Assembly: GCA_029555415.1 (NCBI GenBank)
Contig: JAKPSI010000082.1
Span: 1-64,000, forward strand
DNA from: Bacteroidota bacterium
Lineage (GTDB): Bacteria > Bacteroidota > Bacteroidia > Chitinophagales > Chitinophagaceae
DNA: 64,000 nucleotides
Direction: 5' to 3'
The translations under genes were made by a program, and so were the position numbers. The notes under the pieces are model-generated. The model was not told the origin of the DNA, searched no databases, and saw nothing but the letters and a program-made list of their open reading frames with translations. Each line of letters starts with the position of its first letter. Within the stretch, counting starts at the first letter, position 1. Shown piece by piece: positions 17,737 to 25,048 of this stretch.

Positions 17737-17891
17737 TGAATTTTGAATGCTGAATTTTGAAATTTGAATTGAACAGCCCTTCCTATGTTACCGATGATGG
17801 GTAATGAAGCCTGCGTTCCTATCGGATATAATTTTCAGACTATATGACTGTTCCCCAATTCAAAATTCAAAATTTAGAATTCAGAATTTCT
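17737..17891. repeat. Inverted pair of heptamer arrays (TGAATTT / AATTCAA)
   Basis: The left arm (17737-17771) has five 7-bp units: TGAATTT, TGAATGC, TGAATTT, TGAAATT, TGAATTG. The right arm (17857-17891) has AATTCAA twice, AATTTAG, AATTCAG, AATTTCT. Both are the same word on opposite strands, so the arms can pair around an 85-base core. The array starts 18 bases after the stop of the MBL-rhodanese gene and ends just before the third Crp-type dyad. Confidence 0.8.
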
Positions 17892-17902
17892 CTCTCAAAT
17901 AA

Positions 17903-17916
17903 GTAACTTTTGTCAC
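17903..17916. promoter_or_regulatory. Crp-type dyad upstream of the small rhodanese gene
   Basis: GTAAC-TTTT-GTCAC, one mismatch from a perfect dyad. The -7-like CATCTTTG begins at 17939, again 23 bases after the dyad end, and the ATG lies at 17962. Confidence 0.6.
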
Positions 17917-17961
17917 TGCACACCTCCTCCCCCTATTCCATCTTTGTGCAAACAAAGAAAT

Positions 17962-18243
17962 ATGTCAATCAAAGAAATACTCAGCAAGCATCAGGGAACG
18001 ATCATTGATGTGCGTAATCCCGGTGAAGTGGCCATGGGTGCAATACCCGGCGCGTTGAACATCCCGGTGCAGGAGATCCCGAACAGGATCGGAGAGATCA
18101 GCAAGCTGGAGGAGCCGCTGGTGATCTATTGTCAGAGCGGTGGCCGCAGCGGCATGGCGCTGATGATGCTGCAATCGGCTGGTTTAAAGAAGGAAATGTA
18201 CAATGGAGGCGGCTATTTTGATATGCTGCAACTGATGAATTGA
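17962..18243 (+). CDS. Single-domain rhodanese
   Basis: A 93-residue stand-alone rhodanese. The start is the ATG at 17962 (MSIKEILSKHQG); an in-frame TTG six codons upstream overlaps the promoter and is unlikely. The active Cys57 lies in IYCQSGGRSG, a six-residue loop typical of sulfane-sulfur carriers such as GlpE/PspE types. It is preceded by a Crp-type dyad matching those of the two genes before it, so it likely passes sulfur in the same pathway as the MBL-rhodanese protein. Confidence 0.92.
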   Translation: MSIKEILSKHQGTIIDVRNPGEVAMGAIPGALNIPVQEIPNRIGEISKLEEPLVIYCQSGGRSGMALMMLQSAGLKKEMYNGGGYFDMLQLMN

Positions 18244-18284
18244 CATAGGGCTTAATAATTATATGTTCATGGCCTGTACGGCCT

Positions 18285-18292
18285 TAACTTTG
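18285..18292 (+). promoter_or_regulatory. Bacteroidota -7 box for the DUF6132 gene
   Basis: TAACTTTG matches TAnnTTTG, 34 bases before the ATG at 18327. It is preceded by the short inverted repeat GGCCTGTACGGCC (18271-18283). No GTGAC dyad is present here, unlike the three promoters upstream. Confidence 0.45.
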
Positions 18293-18326
18293 CGGCTCGT
18301 CAGCGATCCGTATTAAATCTCTGAGT

Positions 18327-18548
18327 ATGAAGAACTGGATATTCCGTAATAAACTGGTAGTGGCGGGTGTACTGACCGGCGCGGTCGCCGGCTTTTTATA
18401 CTGGCAGCAGATCGGATGCGCAAGCGGCAGTTGCAGGATCACCTCCAGCTGGAGTAACAGTACGGCTTATGGTGCGCTGATGGGCGGATTGCTCTTCAGT
18501 ATATTCCAGCCGGCGAAGAAAGAAGTGACGCAGGAAAAAGAACAATAA
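18327..18548 (+). CDS. Small membrane protein, DUF6132-like
   Basis: A 73-residue protein with two hydrophobic segments (about residues 10-26 and 46-62). Between them lies GCASGSCRITSS, a Cys-x4-Cys pair typical of the small DUF6132-type proteins found beside rhodaneses in Bacteroidota. Exact function is unknown; the Cys pair and neighbourhood suggest a thiol or sulfur-related role in the inner membrane. It is probably cotranscribed with the DUF983 gene 27 bases downstream. Confidence 0.72.
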   Translation: MKNWIFRNKLVVAGVLTGAVAGFLYWQQIGCASGSCRITSSWSNSTAYGALMGGLLFSIFQPAKKEVTQEKEQ

Positions 18549-18575
18549 TTTTAAAAAGATCAACGAGGGACCCAC

Positions 18576-19034
18576 ATGGGAGAACAACACAAGAACCGCG
18601 GTTATTTATCATCATCCATTGGTTGCTACTGCCCGCGTTGCCGGGAGGGTAAGCTGTTCCAGCATAAGCTGGGTCTTAACCTGAAGAATAATATGATGAT
18701 GAACAAGAACTGTACCGTATGCGGACAACCCAGTGAACTGGAAGTGGGTTTCTATTATGGCACCAGTTATGTCAGCTATGCACTCACTGTTGCACTCAGT
18801 GTGGCGACGCTGGTTGCCTGGTATGTGATCATCGGATTATCAACGGAAGACAATCGTTTCTACTACTGGATGGGCTCCAACGCCGCATTCCTCATCATAC
18901 TCCAGCCCTGGCTCATGCGCCTCAGCCGCAGTCTCTGGATCTCCTGGTTCGTGAAATATGATCCCGACTGGCGGGAGCATCAGCCGGAAGATGTTTCGGA
19001 GCGGATCAATCCGGATCAGTCGGGAAATTGGTGA
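18576..19034 (+). CDS. DUF983 family membrane protein
   Basis: A 152-residue protein with an N-terminal zinc-ribbon-like part, CPRCREGKLF and CTVCG, followed by two membrane segments (about residues 65-90 and 100-120). This order is the DUF983 pattern. No enzymatic role is established for the family. It ends the sulfur cluster and is followed within 7 bases by a heptamer array. Confidence 0.8.
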   Translation: MGEQHKNRGYLSSSIGCYCPRCREGKLFQHKLGLNLKNNMMMNKNCTVCGQPSELEVGFYYGTSYVSYALTVALSVATLVAWYVIIGLSTEDNRFYYWMGSNAAFLIILQPWLMRLSRSLWISWFVKYDPDWREHQPEDVSERINPDQSGNW

Positions 19035-19040
19035 ATCTCA

Positions 19041-19068
19041 ATGGAGAGTTGATAAAGGATAATGGATA
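19041..19068. repeat. Heptamer array, word ATGGATA
   Basis: Four 7-bp units (ATGGAGA, GTTGATA, AAGGATA, ATGGATA), starting 6 bases after the DUF983 stop. The word is the reverse complement of the CCATTAT word at 36153-36194. Confidence 0.6.
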
Positions 19069-19083
19069 ATTAAACTCAATTCA

Positions 19084-19809
19084 TCATTCCGGGACCGGTT
19101 CATGGTAGTAGTTGAACTGGATCACCCGTTTGCAATCGGGTCGTTTATAGATATCATCCACCGCGAATACGGAAACTTTTTTATCCGGATCATAGGGAAG
19201 ATGGAGATAAGTAGCGAACAGCTTCATTTCCGATCCACTCAAAACAGTGCTCTTTACCCGGATCCTCCCACTTGTTGCATGCAATAGCAGCTTACTGATC
19301 ATTTCCGTACAATACATCCGGTCATCCGTATCTGAATCGAAATTCATATCGAATAATACGGGAGATGCGGCCCATCTGTGTATGATCGTCCTGACCGAGT
19401 CCAACTCTTCCGGATGAAATGCGAACCGGAATATGCCGGCCTCTGAGTTGTTACGCGGATCACAGAACACTTCCATGGCGTCTTTCCGGATCTTACCATC
19501 CGGATTCTCATCGCCTGTAAGGATATGATAGATGAAAGGCTTCCCGTTGTCGAACAATACAATACCGGTATGCGAATAGCGCTTATCTGTTTTACTGAAA
19601 TTCCTGATCAGTGTACTGAACGGGTCATTGTTCATGCGTAACACGATATCCCCTTCCTGCAGCATACTTTCTCCCTGCCGGATCATGAAAGCCGGGTCAT
19701 CCAGGCTGACTGATGGATAGGTTTGAGCATCACCGGTGCTGCTATTTGCATTGTTACAGGAACTGCAGTTGAGCCATATTGACAGAACAGCAAGTACAAA
19801 CTTGATCAT
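19084..19809 (-). CDS. Lipoprotein with permuted NlpC/P60 (YiiX-like) cysteine hydrolase fold
   Basis: A 241-residue protein with a lipoprotein-like signal (LNCSSC near residue 18). The body has EGDIVLRMN and KRYSHTGIVLF, where the conserved His precedes the Cys in sequence, and later RMYCTEMISKLL with the Cys. This His-before-Cys order is that of circularly permuted NlpC/P60 enzymes (YiiX/YebB type), which act as peptidases or on lipid amide bonds. Substrate unknown. It is the second gene of a pair with the lipoprotein gene 9 bases upstream. Confidence 0.8.
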   Translation of the reverse strand: MIKFVLAVLSIWLNCSSCNNANSSTGDAQTYPSVSLDDPAFMIRQGESMLQEGDIVLRMNNDPFSTLIRNFSKTDKRYSHTGIVLFDNGKPFIYHILTGDENPDGKIRKDAMEVFCDPRNNSEAGIFRFAFHPEELDSVRTIIHRWAASPVLFDMNFDSDTDDRMYCTEMISKLLLHATSGRIRVKSTVLSGSEMKLFATYLHLPYDPDKKVSVFAVDDIYKRPDCKRVIQFNYYHEPVPE

Positions 19810-19818
19810 AGCAAGTGT

Positions 19819-20508
19819 TTATTGACTTTCAAATTTGAATTGATCGATCCCGATCTGGCTTGCGGAATCTGCCTGGGGAACAAAATACCTGAAACCGATC
19901 CTTATATTCTTCGTCCCGCTTATGCCGGAAAATGTATGCGTATAGGCTGTCCAAATTTGAGGGTACCCGGCAATCGTATACCCGGAATTAATATCAAACA
20001 AATTTGTCGTGAAGCCACCTACAGAGCTTACAGAATTGCCAACATCCGTTGTGCCCGCAGGATTGAGCAATACCTGCAGCCTGTCTCTGAAAACATTTGA
20101 AGGCAGCGCTGGTGAGGTCGTATAAAAGGATATTTTATCACCATTCTTAACTTTCAATAATGGTGTGATCAGCCAGCTGCTGATATCGGATGTATTCTGA
20201 TTATTATATCCGATTGCCGCTATGAATTCGCTCTGGTCAGTCGTGTATGCGTAAGCAGCCATGCCGCTTGGTCCGCCTTTGCCAATTATTGTTGAACCTT
20301 GTTTCCAGGCTCCTAAATCGGGATAAGGTGTTGTTTTATTGACCATGACCCATCCTTTTGCATTCAGGCCAGGGACACTGATGAATTCTTCCGTAAATGA
20401 GGCGGTGACAGGGGCGGCCGTTTTTTTGTCTGATTTCTTACAACTGATCACAGAAAGACTGCCGGTCAGAAATACGATCGTCAGAATGGCGATGGTTCTT
20501 TGTTTCAT
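19819..20508 (-). CDS. Lipoprotein with choice-of-anchor J / cleaved-adhesin-like domain
   Basis: A 229-residue lipoprotein with a lipobox at VISCKKS (Cys near residue 23). The rest fits a jelly-roll 'choice-of-anchor J' domain: FTEEF at the start, the GWVMVN block, SSWLITPLLKVKNGDKISFYT in the middle and a final IGIDQFKFE strand. Such domains bind glycans or act as adhesin modules. Here it is probably displayed on the outer membrane. No T9SS tail is present. Confidence 0.75.
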   Translation of the reverse strand: MKQRTIAILTIVFLTGSLSVISCKKSDKKTAAPVTASFTEEFISVPGLNAKGWVMVNKTTPYPDLGAWKQGSTIIGKGGPSGMAAYAYTTDQSEFIAAIGYNNQNTSDISSWLITPLLKVKNGDKISFYTTSPALPSNVFRDRLQVLLNPAGTTDVGNSVSSVGGFTTNLFDINSGYTIAGYPQIWTAYTHTFSGISGTKNIRIGFRYFVPQADSASQIGIDQFKFESQ

Positions 20509-20891
20509 AATGATCTTTTTATGTGAGTGAATTACTTACCTGAAAGTAGTATGCCGGTGTACCGGGATATAATTGAAAATTGCAGCCGGATCTTTCGGCT
20601 TGGTAAATACTGCAAAAAGGGAATGATTGGAGTTGATTGATCATGCAAGGTTTCCCGCAGATTACGCAGACTTGGCGCAAATAGCGCAGATCCGGTCCAT
20701 GAGATGGAGCCGCTCAGGGGCCAGGGCTCACAGCTGGCGGCTCTTCTTATGCAATACGTTTCCGGCTCCATCCCGGAACTGTCGATATTACCCGTTACAG
20801 GCTAAAGACCAGCGACTAGCGACTATTGACTCCGGTATCTATTCAGAAGAATTACTGCCCCAATTTCAAGCCTGATCTCCCTTAAAATCAC
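20509..20891. other. Gene-free gap with degenerate tandem repeats before tRNA-Ser
   Basis: No supported gene. It holds a loose CGCAGAT-type array at 20656-20691 (CGCAG recurring every 9-11 bases) and a heptamer array at 20807-20834 (GACCAGC, GACTAGC, GACTATT, GACTCCG), related to the array at 3626. Nothing else recognisable was seen. Confidence 0.6.
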
Positions 20892-20899
20892 TATATTTG
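20892..20899 (+). promoter_or_regulatory. -7 box for tRNA-Ser
   Basis: TATATTTG fits TAnnTTTG exactly, 10 bases before the first base of the tRNA. Confidence 0.55.
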
Positions 20900-20909
20900 C
20901 CCCCCTTCA

Positions 20910-20997
20910 GGAGACTTGTCCGAGTGGTTGAAGGAGCACGCCTGGAAAGTGTGTATACCTCTAAAGGGTATCGAGGGTTCGAATCCCTCAGTCTCCG
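20910..20997 (+). tRNA. tRNA-Ser, anticodon GGA
   Basis: An 88-base class II tRNA. The acceptor arms GGAGACT (20910-20916) and AGTCTCC (20990-20996) pair fully and G follows as discriminator. The anticodon loop CTGGAAA between stems CACGC and GTGTG gives GGA (serine, UCC/UCU codons). A long variable arm follows and the T arm reads GAGGGTTCGAATCCCTC. CCA is not encoded. Confidence 0.97.
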
Positions 20998-21002
20998 CTG
21001 AA

Positions 21003-21049
21003 AAATAATGCAACAATCTGTTAAATAGACTGTTGCATTATTTAATTTT
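21003..21049 (+). terminator. Terminator of tRNA-Ser
   Basis: A perfect 13-bp stem (21003-21015 with 21031-21043, AAATAATGCAACA) with a 15-base loop, followed by AATTTT. It begins 5 bases after the tRNA. Confidence 0.8.
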
Positions 21050-21385
21050 GACATGGTAGCAGAAAAGGGAGCAATTTTTTAAAGAAAAATCGGCTCTAAA
21101 CTACTATTACCTATTTGTAGTATTTTACTTATCCGGGCGTTAAACAGGTCTCAATTATTAGGTTCTTTCGCTCGGAATAGCTTATTTTACTTGTAAATCA
21201 ACTGCGTGAAGATGCCAACCTCAAACCTGCCTAGGCCTATCTGTGCCTATTTACGGCATAATTTTCTTTGTCTTTCTGGCGTTAAAATGAGAAAAAATGT
21301 TTGTTAATGACAAATATTTGACAACAAATGACTGGCAAATTGCGTCTTAGTTGATATATCAGATTGCTTGGAAAAACGAAACACT
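21050..21385. other. A/T-rich gene-free stretch at the start of an accessory region
   Basis: No ORF with support. The stretch is visibly more A/T-rich than the core genes. It holds a small inverted repeat (ACTAC/GTAGT around 21102-21122). I looked for an integrase and for a second copy of the tRNA 3' end further on, and found neither. Confidence 0.5.
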
Positions 21386-21868
21386 ATGCTTGAAAAAGCT
21401 ACTCACCACGAACACGAAGATGTAAAGCAAAGCGAAATCAATACATGGTTTGAAGCGCTTACTGACTCCCTGCGTACTGACCATTTCATTTATTCTAGTG
21501 GGGTGGCTCCAAAAGAAAAGAAAGAGTTTTATGATGACATGATCTTTGGGGATGGGAATAGTGCTATTCGGAATATGAGGTCCGAAAGCACAAAATATTT
21601 CATTTCAAATATTCTTAGCGACTACATAACTGTTCTTATTGAAAAAGGGAAAAAACCTTTAAAGCTTTCAGTCTCCTTATCTGATTCAAAAATTCTTGTT
21701 TGGGCTGAAATTAACGACAATGATGAAACTGCTGAAGATAACCTCTTGCTTGCTGAAGCTAGAGTAAATGGGAAATATTATGACAATGGTTTTTACCTAA
21801 ATTCAACAATTGTCGAGAAGTCAGATAATCTTCCTGTTCCGCCACACTATCAAAAACTTATTGACTAG
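21386..21868 (+). CDS. Uncharacterised protein paired with a HEPN-like protein
   Basis: I do not recognise a named family. The start is the ATG at 21386 (MLEKATHHEHED); a TTG six codons upstream is possible. The 160-residue soluble protein has a helical first half and a strand-rich second half (LKLSVSLSDSKILVWAEIND, then LLLAEARVNGKYYDNGF), ending in VPPHYQKLID. Its TAG stop touches the TTG start of the next gene, so the two are surely translated together. In a toxin-antitoxin reading this would be the antitoxin or regulator of the HEPN partner; this is inference only. Codon use is more A/T-rich than the core. Confidence 0.7.
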   Translation: MLEKATHHEHEDVKQSEINTWFEALTDSLRTDHFIYSSGVAPKEKKEFYDDMIFGDGNSAIRNMRSESTKYFISNILSDYITVLIEKGKKPLKLSVSLSDSKILVWAEINDNDETAEDNLLLAEARVNGKYYDNGFYLNSTIVEKSDNLPVPPHYQKLID

Positions 21869-22354
21869 TTGGCATCGTTTGAAGAACATATTCAAAAAGC
21901 CACTAGTAATCTTAAATTCTTAGAGCAATCAAATTTGAAGCTTCAGGATTATTGGGACTGGCAAGTAACCACAACATTTTATGTTGCAGTTCATGTTGTA
22001 AATGCACATCTGGCAAGAGTCTCCGACTTGCATTATAGGACACATGAACATGTTAAAAATGCAATCAATCCTTTAAGGAGAACAGCGGAGGCGGCTGTTA
22101 ATGAAGAAATATACCTGTGCTATGTAAAGCTAGAAAGCCTTTCCAGAAGATCAAGATATCTCTGTCATGAATCAAAAGGTGAGGCCTCTGCGGCCCATCA
22201 AACTTATGATGTTCATTTTACCAAGGCCATAAAATGTCTTGATAAAATTCTTGATTTTTTTTGCACACAACATTCAATTACTTCTATCCCAGTTGTAACT
22301 GTTAAGAGTCCAGATCTAAGTACAAGAAATGGATTGAAATACTTTTCAGTTTAA
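21869..22354 (+). CDS. HEPN-like protein (possible RNase or nucleotide-binding partner)
   Basis: A 161-residue helical protein. The block YWDWQVTTTFYVAVHVVNAH, followed by RTHEHV and LESLSRRSRYLCH, matches the pattern of bacterial HEPN proteins. Arg94 to His100 (or Arg93 to His100) fits the Rx4-6H signature of HEPN ribonucleases. It starts with TTG directly after the upstream TAG; no ATG is available before the conserved helix. HEPN proteins often act as toxins in two-gene modules or in phage defence, which fits an accessory position after a tRNA. Nuclease activity is not shown by sequence alone. Confidence 0.68.
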   Translation: MASFEEHIQKATSNLKFLEQSNLKLQDYWDWQVTTTFYVAVHVVNAHLARVSDLHYRTHEHVKNAINPLRRTAEAAVNEEIYLCYVKLESLSRRSRYLCHESKGEASAAHQTYDVHFTKAIKCLDKILDFFCTQHSITSIPVVTVKSPDLSTRNGLKYFSV

Positions 22355-22400
22355 TTAGCCTGTTTTTGATATTTACTTTCCGCTTTCATAAATTCAGGGC

Positions 22401-22679
22401 ATGAACCGCGCCCGCCGTCCTACCCCTTTCGAGATGAAAGACATCTTCCCGGATCCCGGTTCCGGTAGGCACATGATTTCTGAATCCGGGATTACTTATC
22501 ATCTGACCCTTGAGCATACCAGGCTTTTAAAAGATTACTACCACTGGAATATGTACGGGACCAGGTCACTGGAGAAGTGGTTCAATGATCTTGACCGAGA
22601 GACGAAGAAGGAAGTTGTCCGGACCGGTGTGGAGCTGCAGCAGGATCCTTACTTCTATCCTGATCCTTCCTTCGATTGA
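22401..22679 (+). CDS. Small hypothetical protein
   Basis: A 92-residue soluble protein, no family recognised. It is rich in charged and aromatic residues, with a helical centre (LEHTRLLKDYYHWNMYG, LEKWFNDLDRETKKEVVR). No signal peptide. Its base composition is closer to the core genes than that of the pair upstream. A hairpin follows at 22729. It is a plausible gene because the frame is fully open with biased codons, but the function is unknown. Confidence 0.55.
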   Translation: MNRARRPTPFEMKDIFPDPGSGRHMISESGITYHLTLEHTRLLKDYYHWNMYGTRSLEKWFNDLDRETKKEVVRTGVELQQDPYFYPDPSFD

Positions 22680-22728
22680 ATAAGCTTAGATTTGCAGTGC
22701 CATTCGTTATGGCATTTAAACTTACCGG

Positions 22729-22746
22729 CCTGGGTTTCTACCCGGG
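22729..22746 (+). terminator. Hairpin with TTCT tetraloop
   Basis: CCTGGGT-TTCT-ACCCGGG, a 7-bp stem with one G-T pair, 49 bases after the stop of the preceding gene. The stretch downstream is only weakly T-rich. The core GGGTTTCTACCC also appears in the hairpin at 33343-33366. Confidence 0.4.
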
Positions 22747-22781
22747 ACTTTAAAACTATATTGCTGATTAAAGTATATGTA

Positions 22782-23192
22782 ATGAACGCAAGAACTTATA
22801 GGGTCAATCTGGCTCTTTCGCCATTAGACTTCCCTGCTATTATGGGATTAGGAGAGACATCGCTTTCCTATAAAACCGAGTCTCCGTTCATTAAAAATGG
22901 CAAGGTAGTACTTGATATAACCAAGATTTATGTTCTGCTTGATGTGGGCAACAACAAACATCACGAAGTTTTATCAGTTCAATCTGTATATGAGATTCCA
23001 ATGACTGAAATAAAGACAAGAGATGATGTTTATGAATTTTACAAAGATGCAACGATGAATCTAAACGAGGCTTACCAGTACGCAAAAAAGGAAATGCCGG
23101 GTCTTCCTGGTATTGTTTTCCCAATTCCGCCAATCGAACAATACCAACCTGAGATTGACCGAGTTTTTCAATTATTAGACAGCCGGAATTGA
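22782..23192 (+). CDS. Hypothetical protein, possibly SecB-like
   Basis: The start is the ATG at 22782 (MNARTYRVNL); the frame runs upstream through the hairpin, so a longer form is unlikely. The 136-residue protein is soluble, with strands up to about residue 75 and then helices. The alternation of strands (VVLDITKIYVLLDV, HEVLSVQSVYEIP) followed by a helix and the Pro-rich end LPGIVFPIPPIEQY faintly recalls SecB-like chaperones. This is a weak resemblance by eye. No partner for secretion is adjacent. Confidence 0.6.
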   Translation: MNARTYRVNLALSPLDFPAIMGLGETSLSYKTESPFIKNGKVVLDITKIYVLLDVGNNKHHEVLSVQSVYEIPMTEIKTRDDVYEFYKDATMNLNEAYQYAKKEMPGLPGIVFPIPPIEQYQPEIDRVFQLLDSRN

Positions 23193-23223
23193 TTTCTTAG
23201 CGGGTTTGTGGCCTAACACTTCC

Positions 23224-23676
23224 TTAATTACTCTTTCTCAATTCCCATGGTGCCACCGGTGCCGGATCAGACCACAGTCCAAGTCTCTCCTTTCTTGCTT
23301 GTTCTTCCAGTATATCCCAGACTTTATTATTATCGTACCGGATGAAGTGCCAGGCGAAGCCGTTCCTGATCATCTCCTCACAGATATTAAGTCCTCCATG
23401 GAAGACAATGCCCAAGGTCCTTCCATATCGATCTAAGCCGCGATCAGTGACCGTGAGATCCTTCCCGAAGATCAGCTCACTCAGCTTTTCCTTTGCCTTG
23501 GTTCCGAATGCCTGACCCTTCTCCGGGCAATCGATCCCATAAAGCCGGATCTTGAGCTGCCGCTGATCATTGGTCAATAAAGTAAACGTATCGCCGTCTG
23601 AGATGGCTACTGCTTTCCCCTGGATCTGCGCAAACAGGGAAAAAGGGCAAAAGAGGACGAATAATAGAGTCTTCAT
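23224..23676 (-). CDS. Secreted staphylococcal-nuclease-like thermonuclease
   Basis: A 150-residue SNase-fold protein with a signal peptide ending at LFAQ. The catalytic pattern is visible: ISDGDTFTL (Asp), IRLYGIDCPE with Arg and Asp, and the LDRYGRTLG block. Such enzymes cut DNA and RNA outside the cytoplasm in a calcium-dependent way. It is the last of five minus-strand genes encoding exported proteins, 28 bases after its neighbour. Confidence 0.9.
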   Translation of the reverse strand: MKTLLFVLFCPFSLFAQIQGKAVAISDGDTFTLLTNDQRQLKIRLYGIDCPEKGQAFGTKAKEKLSELIFGKDLTVTDRGLDRYGRTLGIVFHGGLNICEEMIRNGFAWHFIRYDNNKVWDILEEQARKERLGLWSDPAPVAPWELRKSN

Positions 23677-23704
23677 AAACTACCCCCACTTCATTCTAAT
23701 TTGA

Positions 23705-24211
23705 TCAAAGCTTGTATGTGTTAATCACTTTGAAAAGATCTGCAATTGTTGTTTGCTTTTTCTCCTGCACTTCAACATTAATATTCGCCTCAGAAGTCTC
23801 AAATCGTATTAGTTTGATTGGTGACGATAATGCCATCATGGAATCAGACTCAATTGGGGCCGCATAAAGTATAAGGTCGCCGGTTCCATGTATTTCATAA
23901 TCACCAATATGATGGAGGGTAATAATATCACCTGCAGCTGTCTTCAAAAGTATTTTACTTTTTTCATCTGTAGAACATACCTGCTGAGATCTTACACCGA
24001 AATAAAGAAATAAAGCAGTGTCTTTGGGATCCATATGTTTCACGGCAAAAACATATGTCATAACAGGAGATAGGACCTTTCCTTGCAAGAAAATTGTAGA
24101 CGTTTCAATGGTACGCATCCCATTGAATTCATCTGTTTTATCTGAAACAATTTTCTGAGCATTCGCTTCTAGTGCAAAAAAAATCCCTAATAGTGTCAAT
24201 ATTCGTTTCAT
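23705..24211 (-). CDS. Exported hypothetical protein
   Basis: A 168-residue protein with a signal peptide ending near EANAQK. The mature part appears strand-rich; no family is recognised. It sits 9 bases downstream of the first Cys/His-motif gene and 28 bases before the thermonuclease gene, so it is likely part of their operon. Confidence 0.7.
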   Translation of the reverse strand: MKRILTLLGIFFALEANAQKIVSDKTDEFNGMRTIETSTIFLQGKVLSPVMTYVFAVKHMDPKDTALFLYFGVRSQQVCSTDEKSKILLKTAAGDIITLHHIGDYEIHGTGDLILYAAPIESDSMMALSSPIKLIRFETSEANINVEVQEKKQTTIADLFKVINTYKL

Positions 24212-24220
24212 ATAAATGTT

Positions 24221-24571
24221 TTACCCTCCATGCTGCCAGCACAGCCCGTTAGATCTTGCTTTCCTGAGGCACCTGGTCCCCTTTCTGGTTATTGCGGTGC
24301 ACTCACCTACAAAACCGCTCTGAGTTTCATTGTCTGAGTTGGATCCGTATGACTGACCAGCACTGAGGCTGGTACCTGATGACTTCTTCTTGCCCTTAGG
24401 AAGACTATTGTTGTATTTAACAACTATAAGGTTCAGCTGGTCCTCCAGATCCTTCACTCTGCTTTTAAGACTATATACCTCATATTCCAGGCTATTGACC
24501 TTTGATGAATCTGGAGCCGTGCAAGATGAGAGTGCCAGTACAAGACTAGCGAATAGCAGTTTTCTTATCAT
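24221..24571 (-). CDS. Small lipoprotein with C-terminal Cys/His motif (copy A)
   Basis: The start at 24571 gives a lipoprotein signal (LLFASLVLALSSC); the frame continues upstream into the neighbour and is not used. The 116-residue protein has a short coiled coil (SLEYEVYSLKSRVKDLEDQL), a Ser/Gly-rich linker, and ends with CTAITRKGTRCLRKARSNG followed by LCWQHGG. This C-x8-C-x8-C-x2-H motif resembles a DUF5763-type module and could bind a metal. Copy B, 10 bases upstream, has the same tail but distinct DNA, so the tail is conserved by selection. Confidence 0.75.
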   Translation of the reverse strand: MIRKLLFASLVLALSSCTAPDSSKVNSLEYEVYSLKSRVKDLEDQLNLIVVKYNNSLPKGKKKSSGTSLSAGQSYGSNSDNETQSGFVGECTAITRKGTRCLRKARSNGLCWQHGG

Positions 24572-24581
24572 AGTTAAGGTT

Positions 24582-24986
24582 TTATCCGCCGTGTTGCCAA
24601 CATAGGCCATTTGACCTTGCAGCCCTGGAGCATCTCTTCCCCGCCTTTGTGATCGCCGTACATTGGCCACCTGAGCCGGAGCTGGGAGCTGAAGGAGTCT
24701 GGCTCTTGTATACTTGCTGATTCCCTGATGATCCACTTGAGGGTTGGCTGACAGTTGTCTGACCGGAGCCAGAAGGCTGACTCTTAATTGCCGCGACCTG
24801 ATTCTTCAGGTTCTCAATCTCCATCTTCAGCAGGTCAAGTTTCGCCTCCAGCGTCTGAACCTTTGCCTGGAGAAGTTCATTGTCAGTCTTGAGCTTATCG
24901 ATATCTGCCTTACTGGAAGAGTTCTGGGAATAACCAGAAGCCGCAATTGCTATAAAAAGCAAAAGGGAAAGCAAGCGCTTTGCCAT
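24582..24986 (-). CDS. Small exported protein with C-terminal Cys/His motif (copy B)
   Basis: A 134-residue protein: signal peptide ending SGYSQ, coiled coil (about residues 25-70, heptad leucines), a Ser/Gly/Gln linker, and the C-terminal CTAITKAGKRCSRAARSNG tail followed by LCWQHGG. Domain order equals copy A, but copy A has a lipobox Cys and this copy does not. The pair may therefore place the same module on a membrane and free in the periplasm. Function unknown. Confidence 0.78.
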   Translation of the reverse strand: MAKRLLSLLLFIAIAASGYSQNSSSKADIDKLKTDNELLQAKVQTLEAKLDLLKMEIENLKNQVAAIKSQPSGSGQTTVSQPSSGSSGNQQVYKSQTPSAPSSGSGGQCTAITKAGKRCSRAARSNGLCWQHGG

Positions 24987-25048
24987 AAGATGAGGTTTAG
25001 TTAGGTTCTCCTAAGGTACAAAGCTCTCTGAAATCTTCAGAAAATTGA

